From NCBI GenBank assembly GCA_027484055.1, contig JAIXQH010000025.1, forward strand, positions 124,001-188,000: DNA of 64,000 nt, given 5' to 3'. Under the pieces are notes generated by a model. The model did no database searches, had not been told where the DNA came from, and saw only the letters and a list, made by a program, of their open reading frames with translations. Every line of letters starts with the position of its first letter. Positions within the stretch are counted from its first letter, which is position 1. Position numbers and translations under genes: made by a program. This document shows, piece by piece, positions 25,717 to 36,300 of the stretch. The DNA is from Verrucomicrobiaceae bacterium. Its GTDB lineage: Bacteria > Verrucomicrobiota > Verrucomicrobiia > Verrucomicrobiales > Akkermansiaceae.

Positions 25717-25744
25717 CGCGGGCCGGTCGCGAGATCGGCCCGCG
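25717..25744 (+). terminator. Hairpin terminator after the sulfatase gene
   Basis: A 9-bp perfect stem (CGCGGGCCG / CGGCCCGCG) has a 10-nt loop. It lies 31 bp after the sulfatase stop. No good T-tract follows directly. The left flank TGAAACACGCGGGCCG is identical to that of the hairpin at 17778. Confidence 0.78.
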
Positions 25745-25779
25745 ACTTCGCCACCGAACCGAAAAAAATCGTTAAGCCC

Positions 25780-26775
25780 ATGAAAGCAAATGCCATCCCG
25801 TTAGCAGCAGTCGCCTGCATGTTGGCCTTCACGGCCACCCACACCCGTGCTGCCGACCCGCTCCCCTCGTGGAACGATGGCAAGTCCAAGCAATCCATCG
25901 CCGCCTTTGTTGAAAAGGTCACCAAGAAAGGCACGCCCGATTTCGTTCCTGCTCCGGAACGCATCGCGGTCTTCGACAACGACGGCACGCTCTGGGCCGA
26001 GCAACCGATGTACTTCCAGTTTTTCTTCGCGCTGGACCGCATCAAAGTCCTCGCGCCGCAACATCCCGAATGGAAGGAAAAGGAGCCTTTCGCTTCCTTG
26101 CTCAAAGGTGATATGAAGGCCGCCCTCGCGGGTGGTGAGGCTTCGCTCGTGCAGATCGTCATGGCCACCCACGCAGGCCTGACCACGGAGGAATTTGAAA
26201 AGGCCGTCAGCGATTGGATCGCCACTGCCAAACATCCGAAGACGGGAAAACTTTACACCGAGATGGTCTATCAGCCGATGCTGGAACTCCTTACCTACTT
26301 GCGGGCGAACGGCTTCAAGACCTTCATCGTTTCCGGCGGCGGCATCGAGTTCATGCGTCCGTGGGTCGAGAAAACGTATGGCATCCCGCCGGAACAGGTG
26401 ATCGGCAGCAGCGGTGGCTTGAAGTATGAAATTCGCGACGGCCAGCCTGCCCTCATCAAGACGCCGGAAATTTTCCACAACGACGACAAGGACGGCAAAC
26501 CCGTCGGCATCCAACGCCACATCGGACGCCGCCCCATTGCGGCCTTTGGAAACTCGGATGGCGATCTGCAAATGCTGCAATGGACCGCCGCCGGTGCGGG
26601 TCCGCGCTTCTGCCTCTACGTCCACCATACCGACTCCGAAAGGGAGTTCGCCTACGACCGTGAATCCCACATTGGAAAGCTCTCCAAGGGACTGGACGAA
26701 GCTGCCGCCAAAGGCTGGACGGTTGTGAGCATGAAGGATGACTGGAAAACCATTTTTTCACACGACAAAAAATGA
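25780..26775 (+). CDS. Secreted HAD-superfamily phosphatase
   Basis: The 331-residue product has a signal peptide (to THTRA) and the HAD core. Motif I is FDNDGTLW with nucleophile Asp66 and acid Asp68, motif II is FIVSGGG, and motif IV is AAFGNSDGD. A helical cap of about 110 residues separates motifs I and II, like the phosphoserine phosphatase subgroup. It probably removes phosphate from a small organic molecule in the periplasm. It starts 95 bp after the sulfatase stop, across a hairpin, so it may have its own promoter. Family is sure; substrate is not. Confidence 0.88.
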   Translation: MKANAIPLAAVACMLAFTATHTRAADPLPSWNDGKSKQSIAAFVEKVTKKGTPDFVPAPERIAVFDNDGTLWAEQPMYFQFFFALDRIKVLAPQHPEWKEKEPFASLLKGDMKAALAGGEASLVQIVMATHAGLTTEEFEKAVSDWIATAKHPKTGKLYTEMVYQPMLELLTYLRANGFKTFIVSGGGIEFMRPWVEKTYGIPPEQVIGSSGGLKYEIRDGQPALIKTPEIFHNDDKDGKPVGIQRHIGRRPIAAFGNSDGDLQMLQWTAAGAGPRFCLYVHHTDSEREFAYDRESHIGKLSKGLDEAAAKGWTVVSMKDDWKTIFSHDKK

Positions 26776-26832
26776 TCCCAGAGTTCTAACCATAAACCGC
26801 CTTCGATTTCTTCTATAAATACAAACCAAAGC

Positions 26833-27627
26833 ATGAAAACCACATTCAGCCATCTATCCCTAATCACCTTGGCGCTTGCGGTCTTTACCCCCTCCGCCCT
26901 TCAGGCCCAGGATGAGGATCTCGCGATGAAACTCGCAAACCCCATCGCCTCGCTCATCAGCGTGCCGATTCAAAGCAACTACGATTTCGGCATTGGACCT
27001 GGCGACGGCACGAAATGGACTACCAACATCCAGCCTGTCATCCCCTTCGACCTCAATCAGGACTGGAACGTCATTTCCCGTACGATTTTACCCGTCATCG
27101 ATCAGCAGGGAATTCTACCGGGCGGCGCTGCCGACCAGTTCGGTCTCGGGGACACCGTGCAGAGTTTCTTTTTCTCACCGAAATCCAGCAGCCCGATCTG
27201 GGGAATCGGCCCGGTTTTTCTCGTTCCTACCGCTACCGATGATTTGCTAGGCGGTCAGCAATGGGGCGCGGGTCCAACCGCCGTCGTTTTAAAACAACGC
27301 GGCCCGTGGACGTATGGCGCACTGGCCAACCACCTCTGGGGATTCGCCACGGACGATGACCGCGACGAGGTGAACGCCACTTTTCTCCAGCCCTTCGTCA
27401 GCTACATCACCCCGCAGGCCACCACCTTTTCGCTGAATATGGAAAACACCTATGACTGGAATAGCAAGCAGTGGACTGTCCCGGTTAACTTCGTCATCTC
27501 TCAGCTCGTCAAAATTGGCGGCCAGCCTGTCCAGTTCTTCGCTGGTGCCCGTTACTATGCCGAGAAACCCACGAACGGTCCGGAATGGGGCCTGCGTTTT
27601 GGCATGACCTTCCTTCTCCCGAAATAA
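26833..27627 (+). CDS. Outer-membrane beta-barrel, transporter (neuromedin-U-labelled) family
   Basis: The 264-residue product has a signal peptide (to ALQAQ) and the family opening [24 protein letters not shown], then [24 protein letters not shown], a [14 protein letters not shown] block and a C-terminal Phe-rich strand ([13 protein letters not shown]). These features match a common barrel family that databases label transporter or, misleadingly, neuromedin U. It is probably an outer-membrane pore. The aquaporin gene follows 14 bp downstream, which makes an outer/inner membrane pore pair on one transcript likely. Confidence 0.88.
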   Translation: MKTTFSHLSLITLALAVFTPSALQAQDEDLAMKLANPIASLISVPIQSNYDFGIGPGDGTKWTTNIQPVIPFDLNQDWNVISRTILPVIDQQGILPGGAADQFGLGDTVQSFFFSPKSSSPIWGIGPVFLVPTATDDLLGGQQWGAGPTAVVLKQRGPWTYGALANHLWGFATDDDRDEVNATFLQPFVSYITPQATTFSLNMENTYDWNSKQWTVPVNFVISQLVKIGGQPVQFFAGARYYAEKPTNGPEWGLRFGMTFLLPK

Positions 27628-27641
27628 AGCAAACTAACACG

Positions 27642-28364
27642 ATGAAAAACAAATTGATCGCCGAAATATTCGGCACCTTCTGGCTCGTCTTTGGCGGCTG
27701 CGGTAGCGCAGTCCTAGCGGCGAATTTCCCTGGCAGCGTCGGAGATGCAACCGCCAACCTCGGCATCGGCTTCGTCGGCGTCGCTCTCGCCTTCGGGTTC
27801 ACCGTGATGACCATGGCCTATGCCATCGGCCATATCTCCGGCTGCCATCTCAACCCGGCAGTCACCGTCGGGCTCTGCGTCGGTGGTCGTCATCCGAAAT
27901 CCGAAGTTGCGCCTTACATCATCGCCCAGGTCATCGGCGGCATCTTGGGAGCGGGGGTTCTCTACCTGATCGCAAGTGGCAAAGCGGGCTTCAGCACCAC
28001 AGGCGGCTTTGCCTCCAACGGATTTGGCGAGCACTCACCCGGTGGCTACACGATGGTGGCCGCTCTGATTGCGGAAGTCGTATTAACCTTCTTTTTCCTG
28101 ATGATCATCCTCGGCGCTACGGATAAGCGCGCGCCAGTTGGTTTCGCGCCCATCGCCATCGGTCTCGGATTGACCCTGATCCATCTCATTGGCATTCCGG
28201 TGACCAATCTTTCCGTGAACCCCGCGCGCAGCACCGGACCCGCCCTCTTCGTCGGCGGCTGGGCTGTCCAGCAACTCTGGTTGTTCTGGATTGCACCAAT
28301 TGTCGGAGCCGCCCTTGCAGGCATCGTTTACCCGCTCATCTCGGGAGAAAAAAAGGCCTCATAA
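27642..28364 (+). CDS. aqpZ: Aquaporin Z-like water channel
   Basis: The 240-residue protein starts at the ATG at 27642, 14 bp after the barrel gene. It has six transmembrane segments and both NPA boxes: GCHLNPAVT (Asn71) and LSVNPARST (Asn193). The long [16 protein letters not shown] first box and [23 protein letters not shown] are close to AqpZ. The selectivity-filter His181 and Arg196 are present. Leu190 stands where AqpZ of E. coli has Thr183, by alignment in my head. It conducts water and lies in the inner membrane. A strong hairpin closes the transcript. Confidence 0.95.
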   Translation: MKNKLIAEIFGTFWLVFGGCGSAVLAANFPGSVGDATANLGIGFVGVALAFGFTVMTMAYAIGHISGCHLNPAVTVGLCVGGRHPKSEVAPYIIAQVIGGILGAGVLYLIASGKAGFSTTGGFASNGFGEHSPGGYTMVAALIAEVVLTFFFLMIILGATDKRAPVGFAPIAIGLGLTLIHLIGIPVTNLSVNPARSTGPALFVGGWAVQQLWLFWIAPIVGAALAGIVYPLISGEKKAS

Positions 28365-28379
28365 TTCTCTGTTTCCCGG

Positions 28380-28401
28380 CCCCGTCCATTCCCGGACGGG
28401 G
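28380..28401 (+). terminator. Hairpin after aqpZ
   Basis: An 8-bp perfect stem (CCCCGTCC / GGACGGGG) with loop ATTCCC lies 15 bp after the aqpZ stop. The following bases are not a clear T-tract, so termination may need Rho or rely on the stem alone. Confidence 0.72.
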
Positions 28402-28690
28402 TCATCCACCTTCTTCGAATATTGTGGGATTCATGTTCAAATGCATGAAATCGAACGCAGGCTCAGTCATTATCATGCCAGCCAAACACGTGCATCTAGC
28501 GGATGATTTTCCCCCACCCTGACGAAATGCATTTCCAAATGGGGTGCTAGATTTTCGGAAATTCTCGCTACGATGGCCCCAAATTCCACTCCAGCCTGAT
28601 CGATTAAAAATCTCGATCAATCGACACGAACCTCATCACTTTTTTAAATTTAGCATCAATCGAAATTCACACCCCTAAACACACACTCCT
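28402..28690. other. Non-coding gap between aqpZ and the next barrel gene
   Basis: With the hairpin, the gap between stop and start is 326 bp. Both strands were read; no frame here looks like a gene. The last 100 bp are AT-rich compared with the surroundings and probably hold the promoter of the 28691 gene, but no convincing -35/-10 pair can be named. Confidence 0.6.
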
Positions 28691-29446
28691 ATGAAAACGA
28701 AATCACTGATCCCATCCATTCTCGCCCTTTCCCTCTCGTATGCCATGGCAGGCTCACCTTCCATTCCTGAAAAAACACCCATCACCCTGCCAAAGGTCTC
28801 GGAGTGGCAAGTCAGAACAGCTCTCTACGGCTGGGCCCAAGGTCTCGATGGCGACATCGCCGTGAAAGGCATAGCTGCCCCTGTGGACATCGGCTTCAAT
28901 GAAATTTTGGGCAATCTCGATATTGCCGCGATGGGTCTCGTGGAGATCAACCATGGCGGTTGGGGATTCCTTGCGGATTTCAACTACGCCAAGATTAGCG
29001 ACCAGATCCCAACGGGCAATGTCGCCGTGGATTTTGAGGAAAAGCAATTTGTCGGAAACTTCTTCGTCACCTACGAAGCCTTTCAAAACGAAACCTTCAA
29101 ATTCGATGTCTTCGGCGGAGTGCGTGTGAACTGGCTTGAGGTGAACCTCGCCCTTCCTCCAAATAGTCTATCCGCTGATAAGTCTTGGGTCGATCCAGTG
29201 ATCGGGGCCCGCTTCCAAGCGGAGCTTGGCCACTCCTTTTTCTTCCGTGCGCTTTGCGATGTCGGTGGCTTCGGCATCTCCTCGGACATGACTTGGCAAG
29301 CGCTTGCTGCGGTTGGTTATCAGTTTAACCGTTCCTGCTCCGCCATCATCGGTTATCGCGCCCTTGGCACAGATTATACGGATGGCGGCTTCACCTACGA
29401 TGTCGTCGCCAGCGGCCCCGTCATCGGCCTGCAATACAACTTTTAA
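28691..29446 (+). CDS. Outer-membrane beta-barrel protein
   Basis: The 251-residue product has a signal peptide (MKTKSLIPSILALSLSYAMA) and a chain of amphipathic strands: WQVRTALYGWAQGLDGDIAV, GLVEINHGGWGFLADFNYAKI, FKFDVFGGVRVNWLEVNL and AIIGYRALGTDY. It ends in Asn-Phe (GLQYNF), a good outer-membrane sorting signal. The pattern resembles Omp25/OmpA-barrel-like proteins of about eight to ten strands. No channel or ligand can be named. It is the third barrel in this cluster and lies 326 bp from aqpZ, so it is probably expressed on its own. Confidence 0.75.
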   Translation: MKTKSLIPSILALSLSYAMAGSPSIPEKTPITLPKVSEWQVRTALYGWAQGLDGDIAVKGIAAPVDIGFNEILGNLDIAAMGLVEINHGGWGFLADFNYAKISDQIPTGNVAVDFEEKQFVGNFFVTYEAFQNETFKFDVFGGVRVNWLEVNLALPPNSLSADKSWVDPVIGARFQAELGHSFFFRALCDVGGFGISSDMTWQALAAVGYQFNRSCSAIIGYRALGTDYTDGGFTYDVVASGPVIGLQYNF

Positions 29447-30325
29447 ATCGGCACTCAGGACTTGCAGCCTGAATCAGCAAATCAGCGGAATTTGACGAAG
29501 ATCTAAACCCAAAATCCGAAGTTGGATCATTTTCAGTTACGCGGCGCATGTTTTTGCCACTGATCCTCGGCCTATCATTCGGCCTCTAGCTGATTCAGGC
29601 GGCAACTTCGGCGAAGTCGCTCTAGACCGTTTGCCAAAAAATCATTAGCGAAACACGTCGCTCCTAGGAACGTCGATATTCTATCGACTGTCTCCAGCCG
29701 ACATCCTGTCGGCCGAGAACGAGACGACGGACAGGATGTCCGCCAGAAACAGCGTGCAGAATGAACGCGCTCCTTCCGCTCCATGGTCCAATCCAGATCA
29801 AGGAAACAACTTTTGGCAAACGGCCTATCTTTCGGCGATGTAAAGCACGGGGGTGCGGCTGCGGTTCGACCCGAAGCCACACCGGAAATTCAATGAGACG
29901 ACGGCGGACTTGGGTTCTCGAATCCATTTGAAAGGCTGCGTCCTCGACCATCACAGCAGCCAAAAGAATTCTTTGCAAAGCGGTCTGAAAAGCTACGATC
30001 GGCTTCTATGCATGTGACGGCCATAACCATTAACGGCGTCTGCTGCATGGCTGTTTCGCCGAGTTTTTCTGCTGTGCTCTTTGCTCACTTCTTCCTCCCC
30101 CCTTTTTCCGCGTCCTTCCGTCCTCAAATTGGTTTTCGTAAAAGCCTTCACTCTACCATTCATGAGTCGGCCCATACCCACCGTCTCTGTCGCGAGTATC
30201 TGCCGGACGGCGTCGTCCTGAGAGCGCGGCCCTCTCACAGCTCGCTCCCGGTCATGAACGGAAAATACTTGGCAACTTGGGCGACAGCTCGGCGGTCACT
30301 TAGGCCTTTAATACATTTCACCTAA
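29447..30325. other. 879-bp intergenic region without a convincing gene
   Basis: The region separates the barrel gene from the giant kinase. A 105-codon frame at 30008-30325 has poor composition and no start context. Three hairpins lie near the middle (see 29672-29742). The rest shows no tRNA, no insertion-sequence ends and no recognisable protein remnant on either strand. Confidence 0.65.
29672..29742. repeat. Three consecutive REP-like hairpins
   Basis: Three perfect stem-loops with 3-nt loops follow each other: GTCGATA-TTC-TATCGAC (29672-29688), GCCGACA-TCC-TGTCGGC (29697-29713) and CGGACA-GGA-TGTCCG (29728-29742). The second and third have related arms in opposite orientation (ACATCCTGT against ACAGGATGT), the layout of REPIN-type doublets. 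The hairpin at 16338 shares the CGACATnCCTGTCG core. Number of copies elsewhere in the genome is unknown. Confidence 0.75.
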
Positions 30326-33300
30326 ATGAGTAAGCCGCATCATCATACTACAGCGATCGAGCAGAAAATCTCTACCCTAGTGGAGCAATTGCGCCTGGCT
30401 GAGCGGGAGCTTCAGGAGCTAACGGGTGGGCAGTTGGAAACGATCACCGCTCCCGAGGGCAGCCCGAAACTGCTGCGAGAGGCAGCGGAGATGCAGATGG
30501 CGATCCTCAATGCCTTGCCAGCCCACATCGCGCTTCTGGACGCTCAAGGCGTCATTTTGGCGGTGAATGAAGCTTGGCGGCGCTTTGCCACGGCAAACAT
30601 TTTGCAGAGCCCGGATTTCTTGATCGGACAGAACTACCTCGGCGTGTTTGAGAGCTCTCATGGCGACTGCGCCGAGGAGGCGCGGTCTGTCGCCGATGGC
30701 ATTCGCGGGGTGCTGCGGGGCGAATTGAAGGATTTTTCGCTGGAGTATCCCTGCCACTCTCCCACGGAGCAGCGCTGGTTTAAGCTGATGGTGACGCCAC
30801 TGAGTGAGTTGCCCGGCCAAGGTGCGGTGGTGATGCATGTGAATGTCACGGAGCGGCGCAGTGCGGAGGAAGGCCTGCGTAAAAATCAGGCGTGGTTGGA
30901 AGCCGAAGCCCGACGTCTGCACGAGTCCCAGGCTGTGGCCAATGTGGGCAGTTGGGAGACCGATCTGGACACGATGGAGGTGACTTGGACGGCCGAGACG
31001 CACCGGATTTTTGGGACAGAGCCCGCACTTTTCGCGCCGACTCATGACAGTTTCTTGGAACGCGTGCATCCAGCGGACAGGGAGGCGGTGAACACGGCTT
31101 TCGCGGAATCACTGGATAAAGCTGGCCCGTTTTCCATCGTTCATCGGTTGGTATTGCCTGATGGGAGCGTCAAATTTGTGGAGGATCGGTGGCAGACCTT
31201 CACGGACGCCGCCGGGAAGCCTGCTCGCGCCGTGGGCACCTGCCAGGACATCACCGAACGCAAGCTGGCCGAGGAGACGATCCAGACTCGTGCGCGGCAG
31301 CAGGAAACGATCGCGAAGCTCGGCTGCGAAGCCACGCGCGCGACGAGTTTGGACGGCATTTTCGAGACCTGCGTGCGCATGGTGGCCACGGCGCTGGATG
31401 TCAAACTCTGCCAAGTCCTAAAGCTTTCGCCCGATGGCAGCGAGCTGCGGCTGGTCTCAGGGATTGGCTGGAACCCAGGTCTGGTGGGAACTGCCACGGT
31501 TGCCGTGGACTTTGAATCCCAGGCCGGATTCACCCTGCAAACCGGCGGCGCAGTTTATGTGAATGATTTCACCAAGGAAACCCGCTTCAAGGCCTCTCCC
31601 CTGCTGCAAGCGCACGACGTGGTCAGTGGCCTGAGCGTGACGGTCATGCTACGGGACAAGCCTTGGGGCGTGCTGGGAGCACATGGTCGCAGTGCTCGCC
31701 AGTTCAATGAGGAGGACGCGCATTTCATGCAGTCGGTGGCCACGCTGCTTTCCGTCGTCATTGAGCGTCTGGCGGTGCAGCGCAGCCTTAGCGAGAGCGA
31801 CCGGCGTATGCGGGATGCCCAACGCCTCGCCAATTTGGGCAACTGGGAGCTCGATCTGCTGAAAAGCCGGCTGACCTGGTCGGACGAGGTCTTCCGTATT
31901 TTGGGTGCCAAGCTTGAAAACTTTCCGGAAACATTCGAGGCGTTCATGTCCTGTGTGCATCCAGATGATCGCAACAAGGTCGAGGCTGCCCAAGAGATCG
32001 CGCTTTCCGGCATCGGCCCGCTGGAGGTGGAGCACCGCATCATTCGGCCAGATGGCAGTGTTCGTCATGTGCTTGAGCGTGGCGAGCTGATTCAGGATGA
32101 AATGGGCAATGCGGTGGCCCTGTCTGGCACCGTGCTGGACGTCACGGATCTGCGCATGGCACAGGACCAGGCGGCGAACATGTCCGCTCTATTGACCGAA
32201 GCCTTGGCCATGGCTGACATGGGCAGTTGGGAGATGGATGAGATGACAGGACGTCTGACGTGGCCGGAGGACACCTGCCGCTTGTTTGGCATCGAGCCCG
32301 GCGACTTCGGTGGGACCTATGAGTCGTTTCTCCAGTTCCTACTGCCGGAGGATCGCGAGGCGCTCAATGCCGTTCATGACCACGCGCTGGAAAATAACGG
32401 GATTCTGGAGTCTGAATATCGCATCCGTCGCGCCGACGGCGAGGTGCGCTGGATGTTTGAGCGCGGACGCCTCTTTTTCGGCTCGAACGGGGTCGTGACC
32501 CGCCGCATGGGTGTTGTCATGGACATCACCGAGCGCAAGCTAGGCGAACGAGTGCAGGTCTGGGAGACACAAGTGCTGGAAGCTGTTTCGTCCGGCCAGT
32601 CGCTGCCGGCCATTCTCGCTCATATCGCCGAGGGGATCGAAGATGCCATCCCTGGTGCCATGGCATCCATCCTGTTGCTGGATGAGGATGGCGAGCACCT
32701 TCGCCACGGTGCGTCTCCCCACCTGCCGGAGGCTTACAGCAAGGCGATCGATGGCGTCAAAGTAGGGCCAATGGTGGGATCCTGCGGCACCGCCGTGCAT
32801 CGCCGCGAACCGGTGTTCGTCACCGATATTCAAAACGATCCCTTGTGGCAGGACTTCCGCGAACTTGCGGAACAGCATGGCTTGCGTGCCTGTTGGTCCC
32901 TGCCAGTGCTGAACGCCGCAGGGCGGGTGCTGGCATCGTTTGCTGTGTATTACCGTGAGCCACGCGATCCGCAGCCAGGGGACATCGCTCTGATCAAGCG
33001 CGTGGTTCATATCACTGGCATCGCGGTGGAGCGGGTGCGCAAGGAGAAGGCGCTGCGCTTGCTGGAGACCTGCGTTTCGCGCCTGCACGACATCGTTTTG
33101 ATCACTGACGCCGAGCCGACCGATGGGCCGGGGCCACGCATTCTCTTTGTGAATGACGCCTTCGTGCGCCGCACCGGTTACACGCGTGAAGAAGTCATCG
33201 GCAAGAGTCCGCGCTTTCTACAGGGACCTAAAACGCAGCGTGACGCGCTGGATCGCATCCGCACCGCACTCAATTCTTGGAAACCAGTTCGCGAGCAACT

Positions 33301-36300
33301 CATCAACTACACCAAATCCGGTGAAGAATTCTGGGCTGAACTCTACATCGTGCCGGTCGCGGATGACACCGGATGCTACACGCATTGGGTTTCCATCGAA
33401 CGCGACATTACAGAGCGCAAGCACGCTGAAGTGACATTAGCGGAAAGCCAGCGACAGTATCGCGATCTGGTGGAGACCTCTCACAATGTCATTTGGGCGG
33501 TGGACGTGGAGGGGCGTTTCACCTTCCTCAATCAGGCGGCTCGTGCGATCTATGGGCGTGACCCGGAGGAAATGATCGGGCACCGTTTACACGAATTCGT
33601 TCCTGAGGATCAGCATCAAGCGCAAGACGAAATCACGGCCAACATGCTCCGGGACGGGCGTGATGCCATGGATTATTCAAACCGCATCCGCCGCAAGGAT
33701 GGCAGCATCGCGATCCTGAACTCGAATGCGCGTGTCGTTCGTGACTCCCAAGGCCAGATGATCGGCATTTCGGGGATGTCGCAGGATATTACCGAGAGTT
33801 TGAAAACGCAGGAGGCTCTGGCTGAAAGCGAACAGCGCCTGCGGATGGCGCTGAATGCCGCGCACATGGGGACCTACGAGTGGAATATTCCAAGCGGCCG
33901 CATTGTGTGGTCTCGCGAGCACGAGGAATTGTGGGGGTATGCAGTCGGCGAGTTCGACGGCTCCTACGAGGCCTTCGCCCAGCGTATACACCCCGATGAC
34001 CTTGTGGCGATCAACGCGGAAATCTCACGCTGCATGTCCGTTCACGAGAGATTCGTCTGGGAGTTTCGTGTGCTTTGGCCGGACGGCAGCCTGCACTGGA
34101 TGGCCGGGATTGGCGAGTTCAGTTACGACCAGGAGGATCAACCCGTTCGCATGCATGGTGCGATCATGGAAATCACCGAACGGCGCATTGCCATCGAGCA
34201 GCTCCGGCAGCGCGAAGAATTGCTCGACATGGCGGGGAGGATCGCGCGCATGGGCGGCTGGAGCGTTGAGTATCCAGAGGTTCACATCACGTGGTCGGAC
34301 GAAGTGTGCCTGATCCACGATTTGCCGGTCGGAACGGTTCCCACCTTAGAGCAAGCTATGGAGTTCTACCCGCCCGACTCGCGCGAGATTGCCGCCGAGG
34401 TGGTTTCAGCCTGCGTGCGGGATGGCACTCCGTTCGACGTGGAATTGCAGCTCATCACCGCCAGCGGGAGAAAAATTTGGATCCGCTCCATTGGGCATGC
34501 CGAGCACGATTCCGCAGGCGTGATCAAACGGGTCCAAGGTGCCTTTCAAGACATCACCGAACGCAAGAAAGCCGAACGTGAACTGGCACGCACCAACCGT
34601 GCGCTCAAGCTGCTCAGTGGCTGCAGTGAAGCGCTGATTCGTGCGGACGATGAAACGACCTTGCTGCGCGATGTGTGCCGGTTAGCGGTGGACACCGGGG
34701 GTTACCGGATGGCTTGGGTGGGTTACGCGCAGGACGACGAAAAGCATTCCATCACGCCGATGGCCCATGCCGGAGTCGAGGACGGCTACCTCACTGAGGC
34801 TATCCTCACCTGGGATGAACAAAGTCGATCTGGCCAAGGCCCGGCCGGCCGGGTCATCCGTAGCGACAAGCCGATCGTCTGCGAGGACATCGAGAATGAT
34901 GCATCCATCATCTGGTTTGATGCGGCGCGAGCACGCGGTTACCGGGCGGTCACCTGCCTGCCGTTACGCGACAAACAGCGCACCTTTGGGCTGCTGGCCC
35001 TCTATTCGGCTGAGGTCAATGTCACGCCTGCGGAGGAACTGAAACTCTTGCAGGAAATGGCGGACGATTTGGCTTTTGGTATCCTCAATCTGCGTCTACG
35101 GGCCGACCAATGCCGCACTCATGAAGCTGTGCTCACCATGGCGCGTGGGATTTCGGCGAGCACCGGCAACGAGTTTTTCGAAAAGCTCGCCATCAGCATG
35201 GTCGAGGCCTTGGGCGCTCACGCTGGATTCATCGCCAACTTGAGTGACGACAAGACCATGGCCACCACCCTGTGCGTTGTCGTGGAGGGCAAGTTGGCCC
35301 CCAATTTTGAATACGCCCTCGCCGGCTCCCCTTGCGAGAACTTGGGCCACGACAATGTCTGCGTCGTGCCCAAAGACGTGAAGCAGCTCTACCCGCAATC
35401 GCAGACACTTCAAGACCTGGACGTCAACGCCTACGTTGGCACCGAGCTTTATGGTGTCGATGGCAAGCTCTGCGGCCAGATGTCGGTGCTGTTCCGGGAG
35501 CCGCTCGAACAGCATGATTTCATCACTTCCACCCTGAAAATCTTCGCCTCCCGTGCGGCGGGCGAACTCGAGCGCCAGAAAACCGATGCTCGGCTGCGAG
35601 AGCAGGCGGCGCTGCTGGACAAGGCGCAAGATGCCATCCTCGTGCGGGATCTCAATCACAAGATCCTCTACTGGAATCACAGTGCAGAGCGTCTCTACGG
35701 CTGGACCGCTGAGGAGGCTATCGGACGAACCGCGCTAGAGCTGATTTATCATGACACTGCTCCGCCGGTTGCCGCGCTTAAAACGCTCATGGCGGAAGGC
35801 GAGTGGGTCGGCGAAATCCAGCAGTTCACCAAGGATGGCAAACCATTGACTGTCGAAGGACGCTGGTCCCTCGTGCGCGATGAGCAGGGGCGTCCCAAGT
35901 CAGTTCTCGCGATCAACACCGACATCACCGAGCGCAAGAAGATCGAGGCCCAATACCTGCGTGCCCAGCGTATGGAGAGCATTGGCACGCTGGCCGGCGG
36001 CATCGCGCACGATTTGAACAACGTGCTCGCTCCGATCATGATGGCCATCGACCTGCTGAAGATGCAGGAGACGAATCCGCGGCGGCTCAGCGTGCTCACC
36101 ACTATGGAAGGCAGCGCCAAACGCGGCGCCGACATGGTCAAACAAGTTCTCTCCTTTGCCCGTGGGGTGGAAGGCCAGCAGTTGGATGTGCAGGTGGCCC
36201 ATCTGATGCGGGAAATCGAAAAATTTACCAACGAAACCTTCCTCAAGAACATTGAGGTGCATTGTGACGTGCCGGTGGAGCTATGGCTGGTCAAGGGGGA

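Noticed and set aside
30008..30325. 105-codon plus-strand frame before the giant kinase
   Set aside because: Composition is unlike the neighbours, there is no ribosome binding site, and it runs up to the kinase start without resembling any protein.
33085..33410. LOV photoreceptor domain in the giant kinase
   Set aside because: The motif has Ser-Pro in place of Asn-Cys, so the flavin-Cys photoadduct cannot form; called LOV-like PAS only.
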